Positions 45,947-57,000 of a DNA stretch of 64,000 nt are shown piece after piece. The translations under genes and the position numbers were made by a program. Location of the stretch: NCBI GenBank assembly GCA_028015205.1, contig CM051517.1:60325455-60389454 (forward strand). Reading direction: 5' to 3'. Below the pieces are notes generated by a model. That model made no database searches. It was given only the letters and a program-made list of their open reading frames with translations, and was not told the origin of the DNA. The stretch is from Mytilisepta virgata. Taxonomy: Eukaryota > Mollusca > Bivalvia > Mytilida > Mytilidae. Position 1 is the stretch's first letter, and each line of letters opens with the position of its first letter.

Positions 45947-47015
45947 TATTTATTTGATCACATAAGCGATGCTCTATACCTATAAAACAGAGAAACACAC
46001 ATGTCAATGCAATGTTTGTCATACATGTATAATCAATGAAGATTCATAAGAAATTGCAATTTCTAACCTCGTTAAAGCAAAATCTTTTGATTACTCGCTT
46101 CATTATTCGCAATATTCCTTGCTCGTTGATTCACAATGTTGTTAATCAGGTTGTGTTTTTTCGTATTAACTTGTATCCAATTTATCTTGAATGAATGAAC
46201 GGGGTGAAGTGTCTTTTGACTACAGGATACGCCCTCTGTATATTTGTTCAGTTATTTTGGGGGATTGTCTTTTAAATGAATTCAGTAGGCTAAGCGTTAA
46301 ATGCGTTACTCGAAGAAAATGACATGGAATAAATTTAATGATCGTTAATCAATCAAATCAAATACAAATGCTGATGGAGAACGTGTTTACCGTAAATGTA
46401 AAATTTTATAAAGCTTGATGACAAGCTTTGGACAAACAATAGCTTGAAGTCCACAGAAATCAGCTCATGTGCCATTGGATCTTAGTACGAAATGTCTTTA
46501 AAGAATGTGTATTTGGATTCCATTTTAATCAAACAGAGTATTCTGTGTCCTTGAATCTGCTTTTTTTTTAAAAAGAGGTAGTAAAATATGTTATTTCTGT
46601 GGTTTTCAATTCTTCATTGCGCTGCGCATCAGCGCAGTGCTATTTGTATTTGGTTTTTCCTTATGCAATGGTTAATGGGCGTCTGGTTCCCATCTGGGAC
46701 CCTTACTTCTATACTAGAATAGCTCTTTGTGTAGCCTAAAGTAATCGTCCGAATTTTCTCATTGACTCGATATTTTCCTCAGGAATATATACTGCTGTCT
46801 GGTTCTGGATAATAATTGCGGAACGCAGTATCTTCATCTATTGGTTCTTACATTATTGTATATTATCCTATATTATGATTTATGTAGAAACAAATTGGTC
46901 CTCAGTACCAGTTGTGCGTCACACGAGAACATCAGAGTTTGATGAAGAAAATTTAAATCCTCCCCATTGCCCAAATATGTTCAACATAGGTGGATGCGAA
47001 TCTTTAATTATTAAT
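45947..47015. other. Intergenic sequence with a G+C-rich palindrome
   Basis: TTGCGCTGCGCATCAGCGCA at 46617-46636 forms a GCGCTG/CAGCGC hairpin, possibly the edge of an element. Otherwise AT-rich and without a recognised gene. Confidence 0.45.
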
Positions 47016-47016
47016 T

Positions 47017-47315
47017 ATTTTTATTATTTAATTATTCAAGTTTTATGGACGTCATCATGACTTGGTTGACAGGTATGAAAAAAACATTTCGCAAATGAAA
47101 ATGGACCTGTTCCATTGATGTTATCCCTTCCTCATATCGGATTTGACATGAGCAGAATGGCGGGTGTTTTTATTATTTAATTATTCAAGTTTTATGGACG
47201 TCATCATGACTTGTTTGACAGGTATGAAAAAAACATTTCCCAAATGAAAATGGACCTGTTCCATTGATGTTATCCCTTCCTCATATCGGATTTGACATGG
47301 GCAGAATGGCGGGTG
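47017..47315. repeat. Two-copy 149-bp tandem repeat, nearly identical
   Basis: GACGTCATCATGACTTG recurs at 47048 and 47197 (period 149). I count only a few substitutions between the units (for example TTGG/TTGT, TTCG/TTCC, GAGC/GGGC). The duplication is recent. The right copy continues into GTGTCCTGCAGGAAGC, which is not repeated. Confidence 0.92.
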
Positions 47316-48400
47316 TCCTGCAGGAAGCTGAGACTGCTTACTCTTCCGGAGCACCTGAGTCTACCACCGATTTTTTGGTGGGGTCCATGTTGTTCCTATG
47401 TTTTTAGTTTTTAATTTTAATGCATGTATTGTTTTGGTCTTGTCTTCTATGTCTTCTCCGGAGTTTGTCAGTTGTTTTGATTTTTCCCTCCTTCGAATAT
47501 CCCTTTGGTATTTTTTGACTTTACATTAACTCTTTAGATTAATTTTACGTGTCAAAACAAAAATTTCAATTGTCACTTTTAACAATTAGAAATTTTAAAG
47601 CAATTTTATTTGACTTTAATCAAGCAATTTTACTTTATTTACCTTGTAAACGAGCATGTATGTACATAATCGATACACACATATCATGTCTATAGACAGA
47701 ATTTATGAACAAATTTTGCATGTTCCGTTTCAGTATATATTATAGCTTTACAATTAAAATAAAAAACTATTTATTATTGGAATTCCCCCAGAACTATTTA
47801 TGCTGAAGTAGTCATATAGATTTCATTATAAATATTGTTTGATATTCATATACACATAAGACACATGGGTCAAATTTACAATATAAATACAAATGCACAC
47901 GTCCATGTCACTAATCTTATAGGAGAATTTCCAAAGAGATAATAAATGATAAGTAATTAACGAAAATCAGTATTTTCAACATGAATTGATATGTTCTTCA
48001 GGTTTCGAATTTATATAAATATGATTACCAAGCATTCTTCCCGAAAAGGCTTCCAGGTAACATCCCGGACTAATACTAACTGGTTCATTAAAGGAGTTTC
48101 TTAAAATATGATCAAAATACAGCTCTCATATCAGAACTTTGTTAGTAAGGATCTGGTTTTGACCCATGTATAGGTTTCAGTTTTAAATGATCATTAATTA
48201 TCTACTCATTTCTTAGCTTTTGATGGTGACTTCAATCATCCTAATTTTGATTGATCCGTTTTCCAGGAAAGAACCGGACTTCGGGGTCTGTAAAAATTAC
48301 ATTGTTCGGAAACTTGGACTAAACTTGATTTGTGCAGTAGTATATCAAATCTAAGCAAAGCAAATTTAAAATCTGTCACACAAATTAATATAAAAAAAAT
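47316..48400. other. Intergenic sequence, no recognised gene
   Basis: A small ACCACCGATTTTTTGGTGGGG stem near 47357 is the only structure noted. Confidence 0.4.
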
Positions 48401-48406
48401 GTGTGA

Positions 48407-48830
48407 GTCTTCCAAGGAAGACATGTGTCGCCTGCGGACGTCAATTTTTACAAAAGATATTAAAATTTTCTAAAAATGAAATATATATGCACACCTTTGC
48501 ATTAAGGTTAATGCACAGTGAAAGTTTCATCAAATTGCTTTGAGCGGTTATAGAGTAGTTCAGGATAGACGTTTCGACTCCCCCCCCCCCCCCTCTTTTT
48601 TTTTGCAAAAATGTCAATTTTTACAAACAAAAAATTTAAATTTTCTAAAAATGAAATATATATATGCACATCTGTGCATTACGGTTAATGCACAGAGAAA
48701 GTTTCATCAAATTCCTTTGAGTTGTTTACGAGTATTTGAGGATAGAAGAAAAGTGTGACGACGCAAGACGACGCAAGACGACAGAAAGTGATCCCTGTTT
48801 CGACCATGCATTCCGCAGGCGACACAAAAA
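48407..48830. mobile_element. Hairpin-ended element with 14-bp perfect inverted ends
   Basis: The left end is a perfect hairpin, GTCTTCC-AA-GGAAGAC (48407-48422), then A and TGTGTCGCCTGCGG (48424-48437). The right end is CCGCAGGCGACACA (48812-48825), an exact reverse complement, followed by AAAAA. Two core units with TCAATTTTTACAAA start near 48440 and 48613 (period about 173). A C14 run lies at 48580-48593. The architecture matches the GCTCACCTG elements although the sequence does not. Confidence 0.78.
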
Positions 48831-49048
48831 ACAAAGCTAACATATTTTCAATGATATTTCCATGGGAAAACTCTGTCAAAAATCAGCAAAAGTCACTAAT
48901 AGACTTCACGTGATTTTAGTAACGAATCATATGATTGCTTTATAAAAAGGAAGCACCAAAAGGAGCAGAGCGTTAGTATACAGAATTTATCAGATTCCAT
49001 TTATTGACCTTACCATAGTAATGTAATTCATTGTATGCAGTGATCACA

Positions 49049-49442
49049 TATAGCCCCTTTCAGAAACTCATTTCGGAATCACGATTCTGACTCTAAAATT
49101 ATAATTTGAAAAGTTATTTCCCTTGCTGGGACGCATAGTACTGGTTCGCTGCAATGAAGAGTAAAGGATTAAAACCTCTTACTTTGCACTTAATGTTTGG
49201 TTTATATAAATTTGGGAACTACTTACGATCTTTTTGCTTCCAACATACTTGTAAGCAAACTTGATTATAAAGCTGGAAATATTTGTATATCAAAGTAATG
49301 AATAATTTCTATTTACTTCCTTCTGGTTGCTCTTCACTGCAACGAACCAGTACTAGGTCCCAGCAAGGGAAATAACTTACTTGAAATTATAATTTTAGAG
49401 TCAGAATCAGGATTCCAAAATGAGTTTCTGAAAAGGGCTATA
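49049..49442. mobile_element. 394-bp foldback MITE with TATA ends
   Basis: TATAGCCCCTTTCAGAAACT on the left pairs with AGTTTCTGAAAAGGGCTATA on the right. The arms extend about 115 bp each (to about 49165 and from about 49328), including TTATTTCCCTTGCTGGGAC and GTACTGGTTCG. The spacer is about 160 bp and lacks any frame. TA or TATA at both tips suggests a TA-target superfamily. Confidence 0.88.
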
Positions 49443-50320
49443 CTCTTAACTTGGATCCACAAGATAACTAATTGTTCTCACAATATATATGTACAATTCT
49501 CTGATAATTTTGACTTTTATGACTTATGGCCATGGTTAATAACCTCCATTTTTACTTACATTGCTTACATGTACATGACAGAAATATAATATTAATTCAA
49601 CACTAAAAAAGATTGAATCTTGAAAATTAGTTTGAAAACTCTCACTGCAAATAGTAAAATGTTCTTACATCTATATACTGTGTTATAATTCTCCGACAGA
49701 TGTTAATGAATGATTATAGCAATGATAAAAAGATACAACAAATTGTTTGGGGGCATTTCCAAAGGCAGGAAAATAGACACATATATTTGAAAATAAGCTT
49801 ATTTTCGTTTCCATAGTAGACCTTTAGCAACAAAAATTCCAAACATTTTGCCACTGATTTTGAACTAGTAATGTAGTTTTTTTTTATTTATTGATCACAT
49901 ATTTTGTACACTTCGATGCGCAAGATAGCTTTCTGGCCTCTACAATCCTCTCAGAAATACCCCGAAACCATGCAGTATCATGAGTATAGTGTCAGTTAGA
50001 TATAATGTTAGATAATTTGTTGCACTTTTATTTTATCTATTAAATCTTGAATTTCTACAAACTAACATAAGTTATTCTGAACTAAATACAGTTTTCAGTA
50101 AATATCTAATTGAAATTTGCTGATTTTTACTAAACAAAATCCTGTTTTTATGGTGATAACCAATGTTACTCGTTTCCATGGCAACCGTGACCCAACGCTA
50201 TAAACAAATTTCCATGTTCGTCTTTATTCATAGATTTGTATTTATTGACCATGTTTTGCACAAATCTTAGACTATGCGTGCCGGGCCCCTTATTATGAAT
50301 AGGTTGGTCTTTATAGAGAC
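49443..50320. other. Intergenic sequence, no recognised gene
   Basis: Nothing recognised. Confidence 0.4.
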
Positions 50321-50796
50321 TTGATCTTAACACCTATGTAGGTCAAGATGACATACATATGTATTATGGCTGAACCTTTTTCCGAAAACAATGTACACTA
50401 AGAAAATGTCATTCTTCAAACATAAATATAAAGTTAAATTTGCATTATTGCACTTTTGCTTACGGAATACACATTTCAAAGAGACCCCTTATTTATTCTA
50501 TTATTAGTACTGCTCATATTAGTATTTTTCATTAATTTTTCCTCAATTGGCTCATTTGCACAATTTTACAGTTGATTGTCTTTGATCAATTTGTGCCACA
50601 TTTTTCGTGATGAGGTTCTTTCTCATGATATATAAGGATATGTCAACTATACATTGGAAGATGCACATGTCAGTCTATCAGGTGTTACTTCACCTTGATC
50701 TCATTTTCATGATCATGTGACTTTCAAAACATTGATTCTCAATAACTATGATTAATAGATTAAGAGTGTATTCACATGTCTTACAGGTATCACGTA
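50321..50796. repeat. CTTGATCT/TCATTTTCATG dispersed repeat, left of foldback element
   Basis: Phrases such as TACTTCACCTTGATCTCATT and TTTTCATGATCATGTGACTT appear to be continued on the far side of the foldback element (51951-52230: TACTTGATCTTAACCCCAAT, GTACATGTCATTCC). It seems to be the host repeat into which the element inserted. Confidence 0.45.
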
Positions 50797-50804
50797 CCTG
50801 ACCT
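50797..50804. repeat. Target site duplication candidate, left (CCTGACCT)
   Basis: An exact 8-bp match to 51943-51950, flanking the foldback element. Confidence 0.6.
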
Positions 50805-51942
50805 GAATGTTAGACAACTCGCCCCACTGCAAACTCGCCCCACACCAACTCGCACCAACTTCTCACCAACTCGCCCCAACTTAGAAAATATTAGTTCCAA
50901 ACTCGCTCCAACTGTGAAAATCATCATCATCAACTCGCCCCAACTAGTGAATATATTAGTTACAAACTCTCCCCAACTTTGAAAGTAATGATTTTAAACT
51001 AGCTCCAACGGTGAATATCATATTTACCAACTCGCCCCAACTGGTGAAAATATTCGTTACAACTGATGGAAATAGTATAGTGTCATTATCATAAATAAAA
51101 ATCTGAATATACTTTAAAATCTTTTATTTATCATCTTCATTATTATCAACATAAAACAACAAATGCAACAATCAAAAACAAATGGACACATGAGCACTAA
51201 AATATATCATATCATATAATTACAAGAGAAACGAACATGTAAAGTCTCATGAACACAAAAAATATTTACAGGTCAACGTCTAAGATGGGACCATTCACAC
51301 GAGCACACTGGTTCAGCAGGGTCGTTGTTGTTATCAAATTTCTGGAATACTGATCCCAGAAGTTAAAAAGAATCGACTGGTTGGTGCGGACAAGCTTACG
51401 CTGGTAACTCGTCAGCTTGGCCTCGGACACCATCTTCCTCTGCAGCGGCAACAGCTTTGCTTCTTCGTGCATAATAGGTATAAGCTAATAGAAGGGTGGC
51501 TTGTCGTCTCTTGATTTCTTGGTGAGTATTCTGTGCCACCATTCCACGTCGTTGTTTGTACGCGTTGGTTGTTGGAAGACGCACCTAGTGGCTATCTGCT
51601 AAAAGGAGTTGTTGATCCAGGTCTTGCGAACTAATTATTATATAATCACGTCTTCAAAGGCTGAATAAACAAGATGTAATTGGTGCAAGTTCATACTTGG
51701 AATTCAAATCGTTATTTTTATTAGTTGGGGCGAGTTTGTAAGTAGTATTATCACCAATTTGGGCGAGTTGGTAACCGTGATATTTACGTGTAGCGAGTGT
51801 GAAATTATTATTTTCATGAGTTGGGGCGAGTTGGTTACTGATTTTCACAGTTGGAGCGAGTTTGTAACAAATATTTTCCGAGTTAGGGCGAGTTGGAGAA
51901 GAGTTGGTGCGAGTTTGAAGTGGGGCGATTTGTCCTGCACCC
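50805..51942. mobile_element. 1.14-kb foldback transposable element with minisatellite arms
   Basis: The left arm (50805-51070) is built of ACTCGCCCCAACT-type words separated by GTGAAAATATTAGTTAC-type spacers. The right arm (51720-51942) is the reverse complement design (AGTTGGGGCGAGTTTGTAA). The outer tips are GAATGTTAGACAACTCGCCC on the left and, reversed, GGGTGCAGGACAAATCGCCC on the right, matching at about 15 of 21 positions. The middle (51080-51710) is unique and holds minus-strand frames at 51266-51472 and 51396-51584 that I cannot match to a transposase. Confidence 0.78.
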
Positions 51943-51950
51943 CCTGACCT
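51943..51950. repeat. Target site duplication candidate, right (CCTGACCT)
   Basis: Repeats 50797-50804. Confidence 0.6.
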
Positions 51951-52390
51951 TTACCTCAGTTTCAAGGTTGACTGACTGTGATAATTATGTGTAACAATTT
52001 CGTGATTAGGTCCGTTTTTCGAAGGTGTACATGTCATTCCGGCATGTGTTACTTGATCTTAACCCCAATTTTACGGTCCAGAGATTTTAGTCATTTTTTT
52101 CTCTCAGCATGCTCAGTGAGTTTAATTTTGTGTGTATATTTATTGGAATCGGTCTGACAGATTTCAGTTCGCCTTGGCCTAATTTTTCATTGTCCAGTCA
52201 CTTGTATATTCTCATTATTTTTATGTTATAATGTCCATGATCCCGATCTCTCAAATGGCCAACATATACACAAAAATACACATTTGAAATAGTACTATTT
52301 CTGCGTAGTAACACTTGATTCCACTTAATATTTTAGAGAAGATTACAAAACTTTCAACGCACACACTAAATATAATTGTTTTGAGTGCAT
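51951..52390. repeat. CTTGATCT/TCATTTTCATG dispersed repeat, right of foldback element
   Basis: Continuation, by phrase content, of the repeat left of the foldback element. Boundaries are not precise. Confidence 0.4.
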
Positions 52391-52391
52391 G

Positions 52392-52490
52392 TTTTAAGTA
52401 TAGGAGATACAATGGATAAGTGTGGATTCGTAGAAAGAATTGTTTTCAACGAATTCACATTTATCCATTGTATCTCTAGCTTACTTAAAC
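52392..52490. repeat. ~40-bp-arm hairpin
   Basis: GAGATACAATGGATAAGTGT and GGATTCGT on the left pair with ACGAATTC and ACATTTATCCATTGTATCTC on the right, around a loop of about 17 nt. The stem is about 36 of 40 paired. It may be the relic of a snapback MITE or a transcribed hairpin. Confidence 0.8.
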
Positions 52491-52980
52491 TATTGTTGTG
52501 ACGACTTTTTCCTAATTACAGTTCCTTTCTTAATTAGACCCTATTATGTGTGAGCTTAAATTAACTTAATTCTCTATAATACTATCCAATTAGATATATA
52601 CAGTCACGTTGATGATTTTAATGGTAAATGAAAATTAATACAAAACCGTATGAACTTACAATATAAGGCATATGATTCAGAAATTAGTCTATTATTGACA
52701 AAATGAAGCATAGTCGAAATAATTTTCCAGTAAAACATAATGTTACTGAAAGAAAAAATACATATAGTTTAAATCCACTCGATTTACACGTTTTATATTT
52801 TTAAAATATGTCAAAATATGCAGTGAAACAGGTGAAATTGCCATAAACATCAAAATAACAATGTTTTAATTTTCTATTGAATTATATGAAATTATCGATA
52901 ATAATCAAATAAAAAAATAATGATCTTTTCTTATTACTAAATTATATCAATGATAACACTAAAGATTTAGAAAAAAGGGA
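52491..52980. other. Intergenic sequence, no recognised gene
   Basis: Very AT-rich with no feature. Confidence 0.4.
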
Positions 52981-52984
52981 AAAC

Positions 52985-53255
52985 CGAAACAGAGATTCGA
53001 ACTTTGTCTACAACACTTACTCTCAACTCATCCTAACCTTGTGGCTACCAACTTACACTATACAAATGTCGGTTTAAAATATATAAAGGCGAAAGCTCTA
53101 TGTATATATTGTACCGTATCATATTGATATATGTAAAAACGACATTTGGATATCATTCTATTGGTAGCCAAGAGATTTAGTCGATGTGTTCTTGAACTAA
53201 GACACATAATTTACTTCAAGGAGGGAGTTCGAACCCCAGTCATGGCAAATAAAAA
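52985..53255. repeat. Foldback pair of tRNA-like sequences
   Basis: The left arm reversed reads GGTAGCCACAAGGTTAGGAT ... AAAGTTCGAATCTCTG. The right arm reads GGTAGCCAAGAGATTTAGTC ... GGAGTTCGAACCCCAGTC. Each has an A-box-like and a B-box-like (GTTCGAA) segment spaced as in a tRNA-Leu-type gene with a long variable arm. Inside them, CAAATGTCGGTTTTAAAATA-like and AAAACGACATTTGG sequences are also inverted. Neither is a convincing functional tRNA, because acceptor and anticodon stems do not pair well. Confidence 0.6.
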
Positions 53256-53820
53256 GTTGCAGAAGTCAAAGGTAAGTTTTTAAACTAATACCAGCTGTGA
53301 ACAGAAATCAGTAAATTAGCCAATTCAAACTTAATAAAATTAAGTATACAAAGGGAACAATTGAATATAATTTGATGACTTCATTTCAGTGACGGATTAA
53401 AGAAGCGTTGATTCTAGAAAAAGAAACCATAGTAAATGAATAGGCTGACGTCACAGCAGTGGTTTAAACAGACATCAGCGGCATTACAATCAATTTTTGT
53501 TGCATTATGTGTAAAGACTTTATTCAAATAGTTCATTAGTATCATTGGCTCTTCATGGTCAACATGGTCAAAGGTGATGCACAAAACCATCATACTGAAC
53601 AAATTGCTGATTATGCAATGTTACAAATACAGCTGAAAAGTTTAATCATTACTTGGACATGAAAGGTACAGGTCATGTGCCGGTCATGGTGATAAAGAAA
53701 ATATTGTTTTACAGTGCTCATTAACAAATATTGATGGAAGTACACGAAGTTACATGTACGGACAAAACGAAATGTTTTCGAAGTAAAGATGTAATAAAAT
53801 CATATCTATAAACATGATAT
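53256..53820. other. Intergenic sequence, no recognised gene
   Basis: Nothing recognised. Confidence 0.4.
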
Positions 53821-53821
53821 A

Positions 53822-53890
53822 TAAAAATAAAATAACAATCCAAAGATACTAATATTAGATATAGTAAATTTATACTATGCTGTATAAATC
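53822..53890 (+). repeat. Truncated copy of the 9222 repeat
   Basis: Near-identical over about 70 bp to 9225-9292, then diverges after GCTGTAT. Confidence 0.8.
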
Positions 53891-54439
53891 ATTTCACATA
53901 TATTGGCATAATCTCCACAATAACAAAAGGATTATTTTTGCGCAGCGCAATTCCTTTTTGACTTGTGTCTATTTGTATTGAGCTGTAAACTTACATTATG
54001 ACCTCCAGTTTATAGAGTGAATTTTGGCATGGTGCGGAAATTTGCCTGAAAGACCCATTTCAAAAATTTGAACTGGCAACATGGGACAGCTTTAAACATA
54101 TAAGGCAAATCGCAAACTATTCGGTTTATATTTTTGTTAATATCTCCACCATTGGTAACCGATGATGCTACTGTTCGAAGCTAACAATCAATGTTCTTAC
54201 TCGTAACTATACAATTACCAAGAACCTGTGATGAGTCACAAGGTCTTAAAAAACACAAACTTTCTCGTCCATCCTCTAAAAGGTAAACATTGGTATGTCA
54301 TGATAAAGAAAACCTACATATAGATCGTCGTACAAATATTGCTCGTATTGGGTATTGGGTGACATATTTTGAGAATCAACTTTCATTTTACGCATTCTTG
54401 TACATATATACTTTTGTGCATTTCCCAAGAGAGTAGCTA
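53891..54439. other. Intergenic sequence, no recognised gene
   Basis: A GCGCAGCGCAATTCC fragment at 53941 resembles the palindrome near 46620. Otherwise nothing. Confidence 0.4.
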
Positions 54440-54449
54440 AAGGCTACTG

Positions 54450-55620
54450 AAGGTTCATTGATCCGCAGAAAGTTCGGGGATATAGCGATTGTCACTGTCC
54501 GTCCGTCCGTCCGTCACACTTTCTTGTGACATCAAGTCCTCCTTCAGTTTTGGGTTTAGGAATTTAATTTCTATATAGAATGGTTGCATACCACCTGTAG
54601 ATGCGCAATAAGGTTTTAGAATTTTGATTTTCTAAAAATGGGCCCTCATGGGTTGAACTTCGAAAATTTGGAATTCAAGCTTGTGGCCTAAACTCGTCTT
54701 TCATTTTTTTATTTAAGCATTTTATTTCTATACGGTATTGTCATGCACCATATGCAGATGCGCAATAAAAATTTTAGAATTTTTATTTTCTAAAATTGAG
54801 GCCCACAGGGGTCGAATTTCGAAAAACAGTCAAGTTGTGACCTAAACTCCTCTTTCATTTTACAGTTTATGCATTTTATTTCAATACGGTATTGGCATAC
54901 ACTATATGCAGACGCACAATAAGGTTTTACAATTTTGATTTTCTAAAATTGGGGCCTACAAGAGTCGAATTTTGAAAAAAACTATCAAATTAAGCTTTGT
55001 TTTTCAATTTATGCATTTTATTTCTGTACAGTATTGTCAAACAACATATGCAGATGTGCAAGAAGGTGTTATTAAATTTGGCTTCCACTTTCGGTATTTT
55101 TTGGTTATGAGTACTTGTTAAAAATACGTTTGGTTTTTGGTCTTCCAAATGTTTCGTTTTTAATGCTGCTGATGACAGGTAACTCCTTGAAATGCGTCGT
55201 ACACAGCATAGTATAAATTTACTATATGTAATATTAGTATCTTTGGATTGTTATTTTAGAATTTTAATTTTCTAATATTGGTGTCCATAGGGCTCGAAAT
55301 TTTCATTTTCAATTTAAGCTTGTGACCTTGACTTCTCTTTCATTTTGCGTATATATAGTTTTGTCCTAAATAAGGATTTAGAATATCGACTTTTAAACCG
55401 GGGGCTCACTCAGTTCAAATCTCAAAAATTGCCAGTTTAAGCTTGTGAACTAAGGTATTTTAATTTTTCATTAGGTATATTGATTTAATTTCTTTATAGA
55501 ATGACTGCATACTATTTTTGGATGGGAATAAGGTTTTACATTTTTTACTTACGGGAGGTGGGGGGGGGGGGGGTCGAAGGTGCGGGGATCACTGTCGATT
55601 CCGACAGTACAGATTTCTAG
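54450..55620 (-). mobile_element. GACGGAC-family element on the minus strand, with a nested repeat
   Basis: Read on the plus strand it begins with the reversed family end (GATCCGCAGAAAGTTCGGGG, then a run of GTCC repeats at 54498-54516 and CACACTTTCTTGTGAC). Core units follow, marked by GATGCGCAATAAGGTTTTAG-like words near 54600, 54768 and 54913. The far end has GGTGCGGGGATC and a perfect hairpin, ACTGTCG-ATTC-CGACAGT (55591-55608). A copy of the 9222 repeat sits inside at 55125-55254. A G14 run lies at 55560-55573. Confidence 0.65.
55125..55254 (-). repeat. Reversed copy of the 9222 repeat, nested
   Basis: Reverse complement of about 9230-9360 (GTTTTTGGTCTTCCAAA, AACTCCTTGAAATGCGTCGT, AGTATAAATTTACTAT, TTGGATTGTTATTTTA). 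The flanking text is core-repeat sequence on both sides. Confidence 0.78.
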
Positions 55621-57000
55621 TTATCTTTTAAATTTGCTTTTGTAAACTCCTGAAACAGCATATGATATTTGCTCGAGATCGTTAACCAAACAACAATCAG
55701 TAAATATTAACTGTTATATATATATATAGGATGTTCATTGTACGGTAATCAGTGGTGTTGGATTATAGAGAAATTTAAATTAAAAACAAACAGAAACAAA
55801 AACAGAAGTTTTTATTTTAGAAAGTTAAGATCTCCAGGTTTATTTTCAAATTGGCGATTTTTCAAAGCGAAGATTTCAACTCTAGTATTTAATTTTTTAT
55901 CCAGCACCGTAACACGTTCAGGTATATGGTAGAATTTGTAATCTATGTAGAATTCGTTTCCTCCTCAATAAGTACTTAATCAGATTCAAAGAGTAAATGA
56001 TGAATATCTTAATTTTAAATACTGGACTCTAAACACAAATTGATATGGTTAATGTCAGAAATTAATTCTACAATATTAACACCTTCTTAAATTCCAATAC
56101 AAATTTCTTGTCCAACAAAGTAAACTCTTGTCTCCTAGCTGACAAATTTGAATACAAAAATTAAATCTTAGGTAAACTTGGATCACTGGCCATATACATT
56201 GTAGATATCATAAACATTTTAGAAAATAATGAACAATTACATGTACATTATATGCAAAATCTATAATTGTGAGCAAATCATCTGTAAATTATCTGATGCA
56301 TGTTTATTTTTATGTCCTACATTGCCATCTTGCTAAACAAATTGTATTATCTATTAAATTAATATACGGATAATCAGAATTAATATCTAAGAAGCGTTCC
56401 AAAAGATGTAATTTAAACCTTGCATATTCCTTTTTTACACTCAGTTTAATCGAATATCATCAAAATAAATAATGGCTTTCTTATTTCGTTAAAAGTCTTT
56501 TTTTTTAATTTAAGAAAGACGATAAAACAGAATAAGGAGTTTAAAAATTAATTTATTTTTCTAAAAAGGTAAACGTTATTATAATGGATGTTGTTTTAAC
56601 AAAGGATTCTGTTTTAGTTCAAGAATCACCGCAATACAGATTTAGTTGTGCAATGAAAATTAATTAGTTTTTAATTAAATCTGTTGCTTGTTTTTGTCAT
56701 GCTTTCAGATTCAAAATTCACAAATCTTGACTTCACAAAAGGAAGGGTTTAGGATGAATAAGGCGTAGAGCCCTCATAGTGGCGATTATCAGAGATTCTT
56801 TTACATGTATATTGAATGCGCGTCCAAGCATGTCCGGAAAAGACGGAAGAAAAATAGTGGGTAAGGATGAATTCGACGATGCATGTGTTCAGTTGCTTTC
56901 TAGTTAAAAAAATTAATTAGTTTTCCACTCAGTTACTTTTGTACCATTGAACGTATCCTTATGATATTTTACCGAAGAATAAAGGTTGGAATTGATTTTG
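55621..57000. other. Intergenic sequence, no recognised gene
   Basis: A short (TA) tract near 55713-55728. No gene recognised. Confidence 0.4.

Noticed and set aside
46617..46645. Rho-independent terminator-like GC hairpin
   Set aside because: The genome is eukaryotic; the palindrome is more likely an element edge.
50776..51070. CRISPR-like or protein repeat of ACTCGCCCCAAC words
   Set aside because: Spacers are themselves repetitive and the same design is inverted at 51.7-51.9 kb, so it is a foldback arm.
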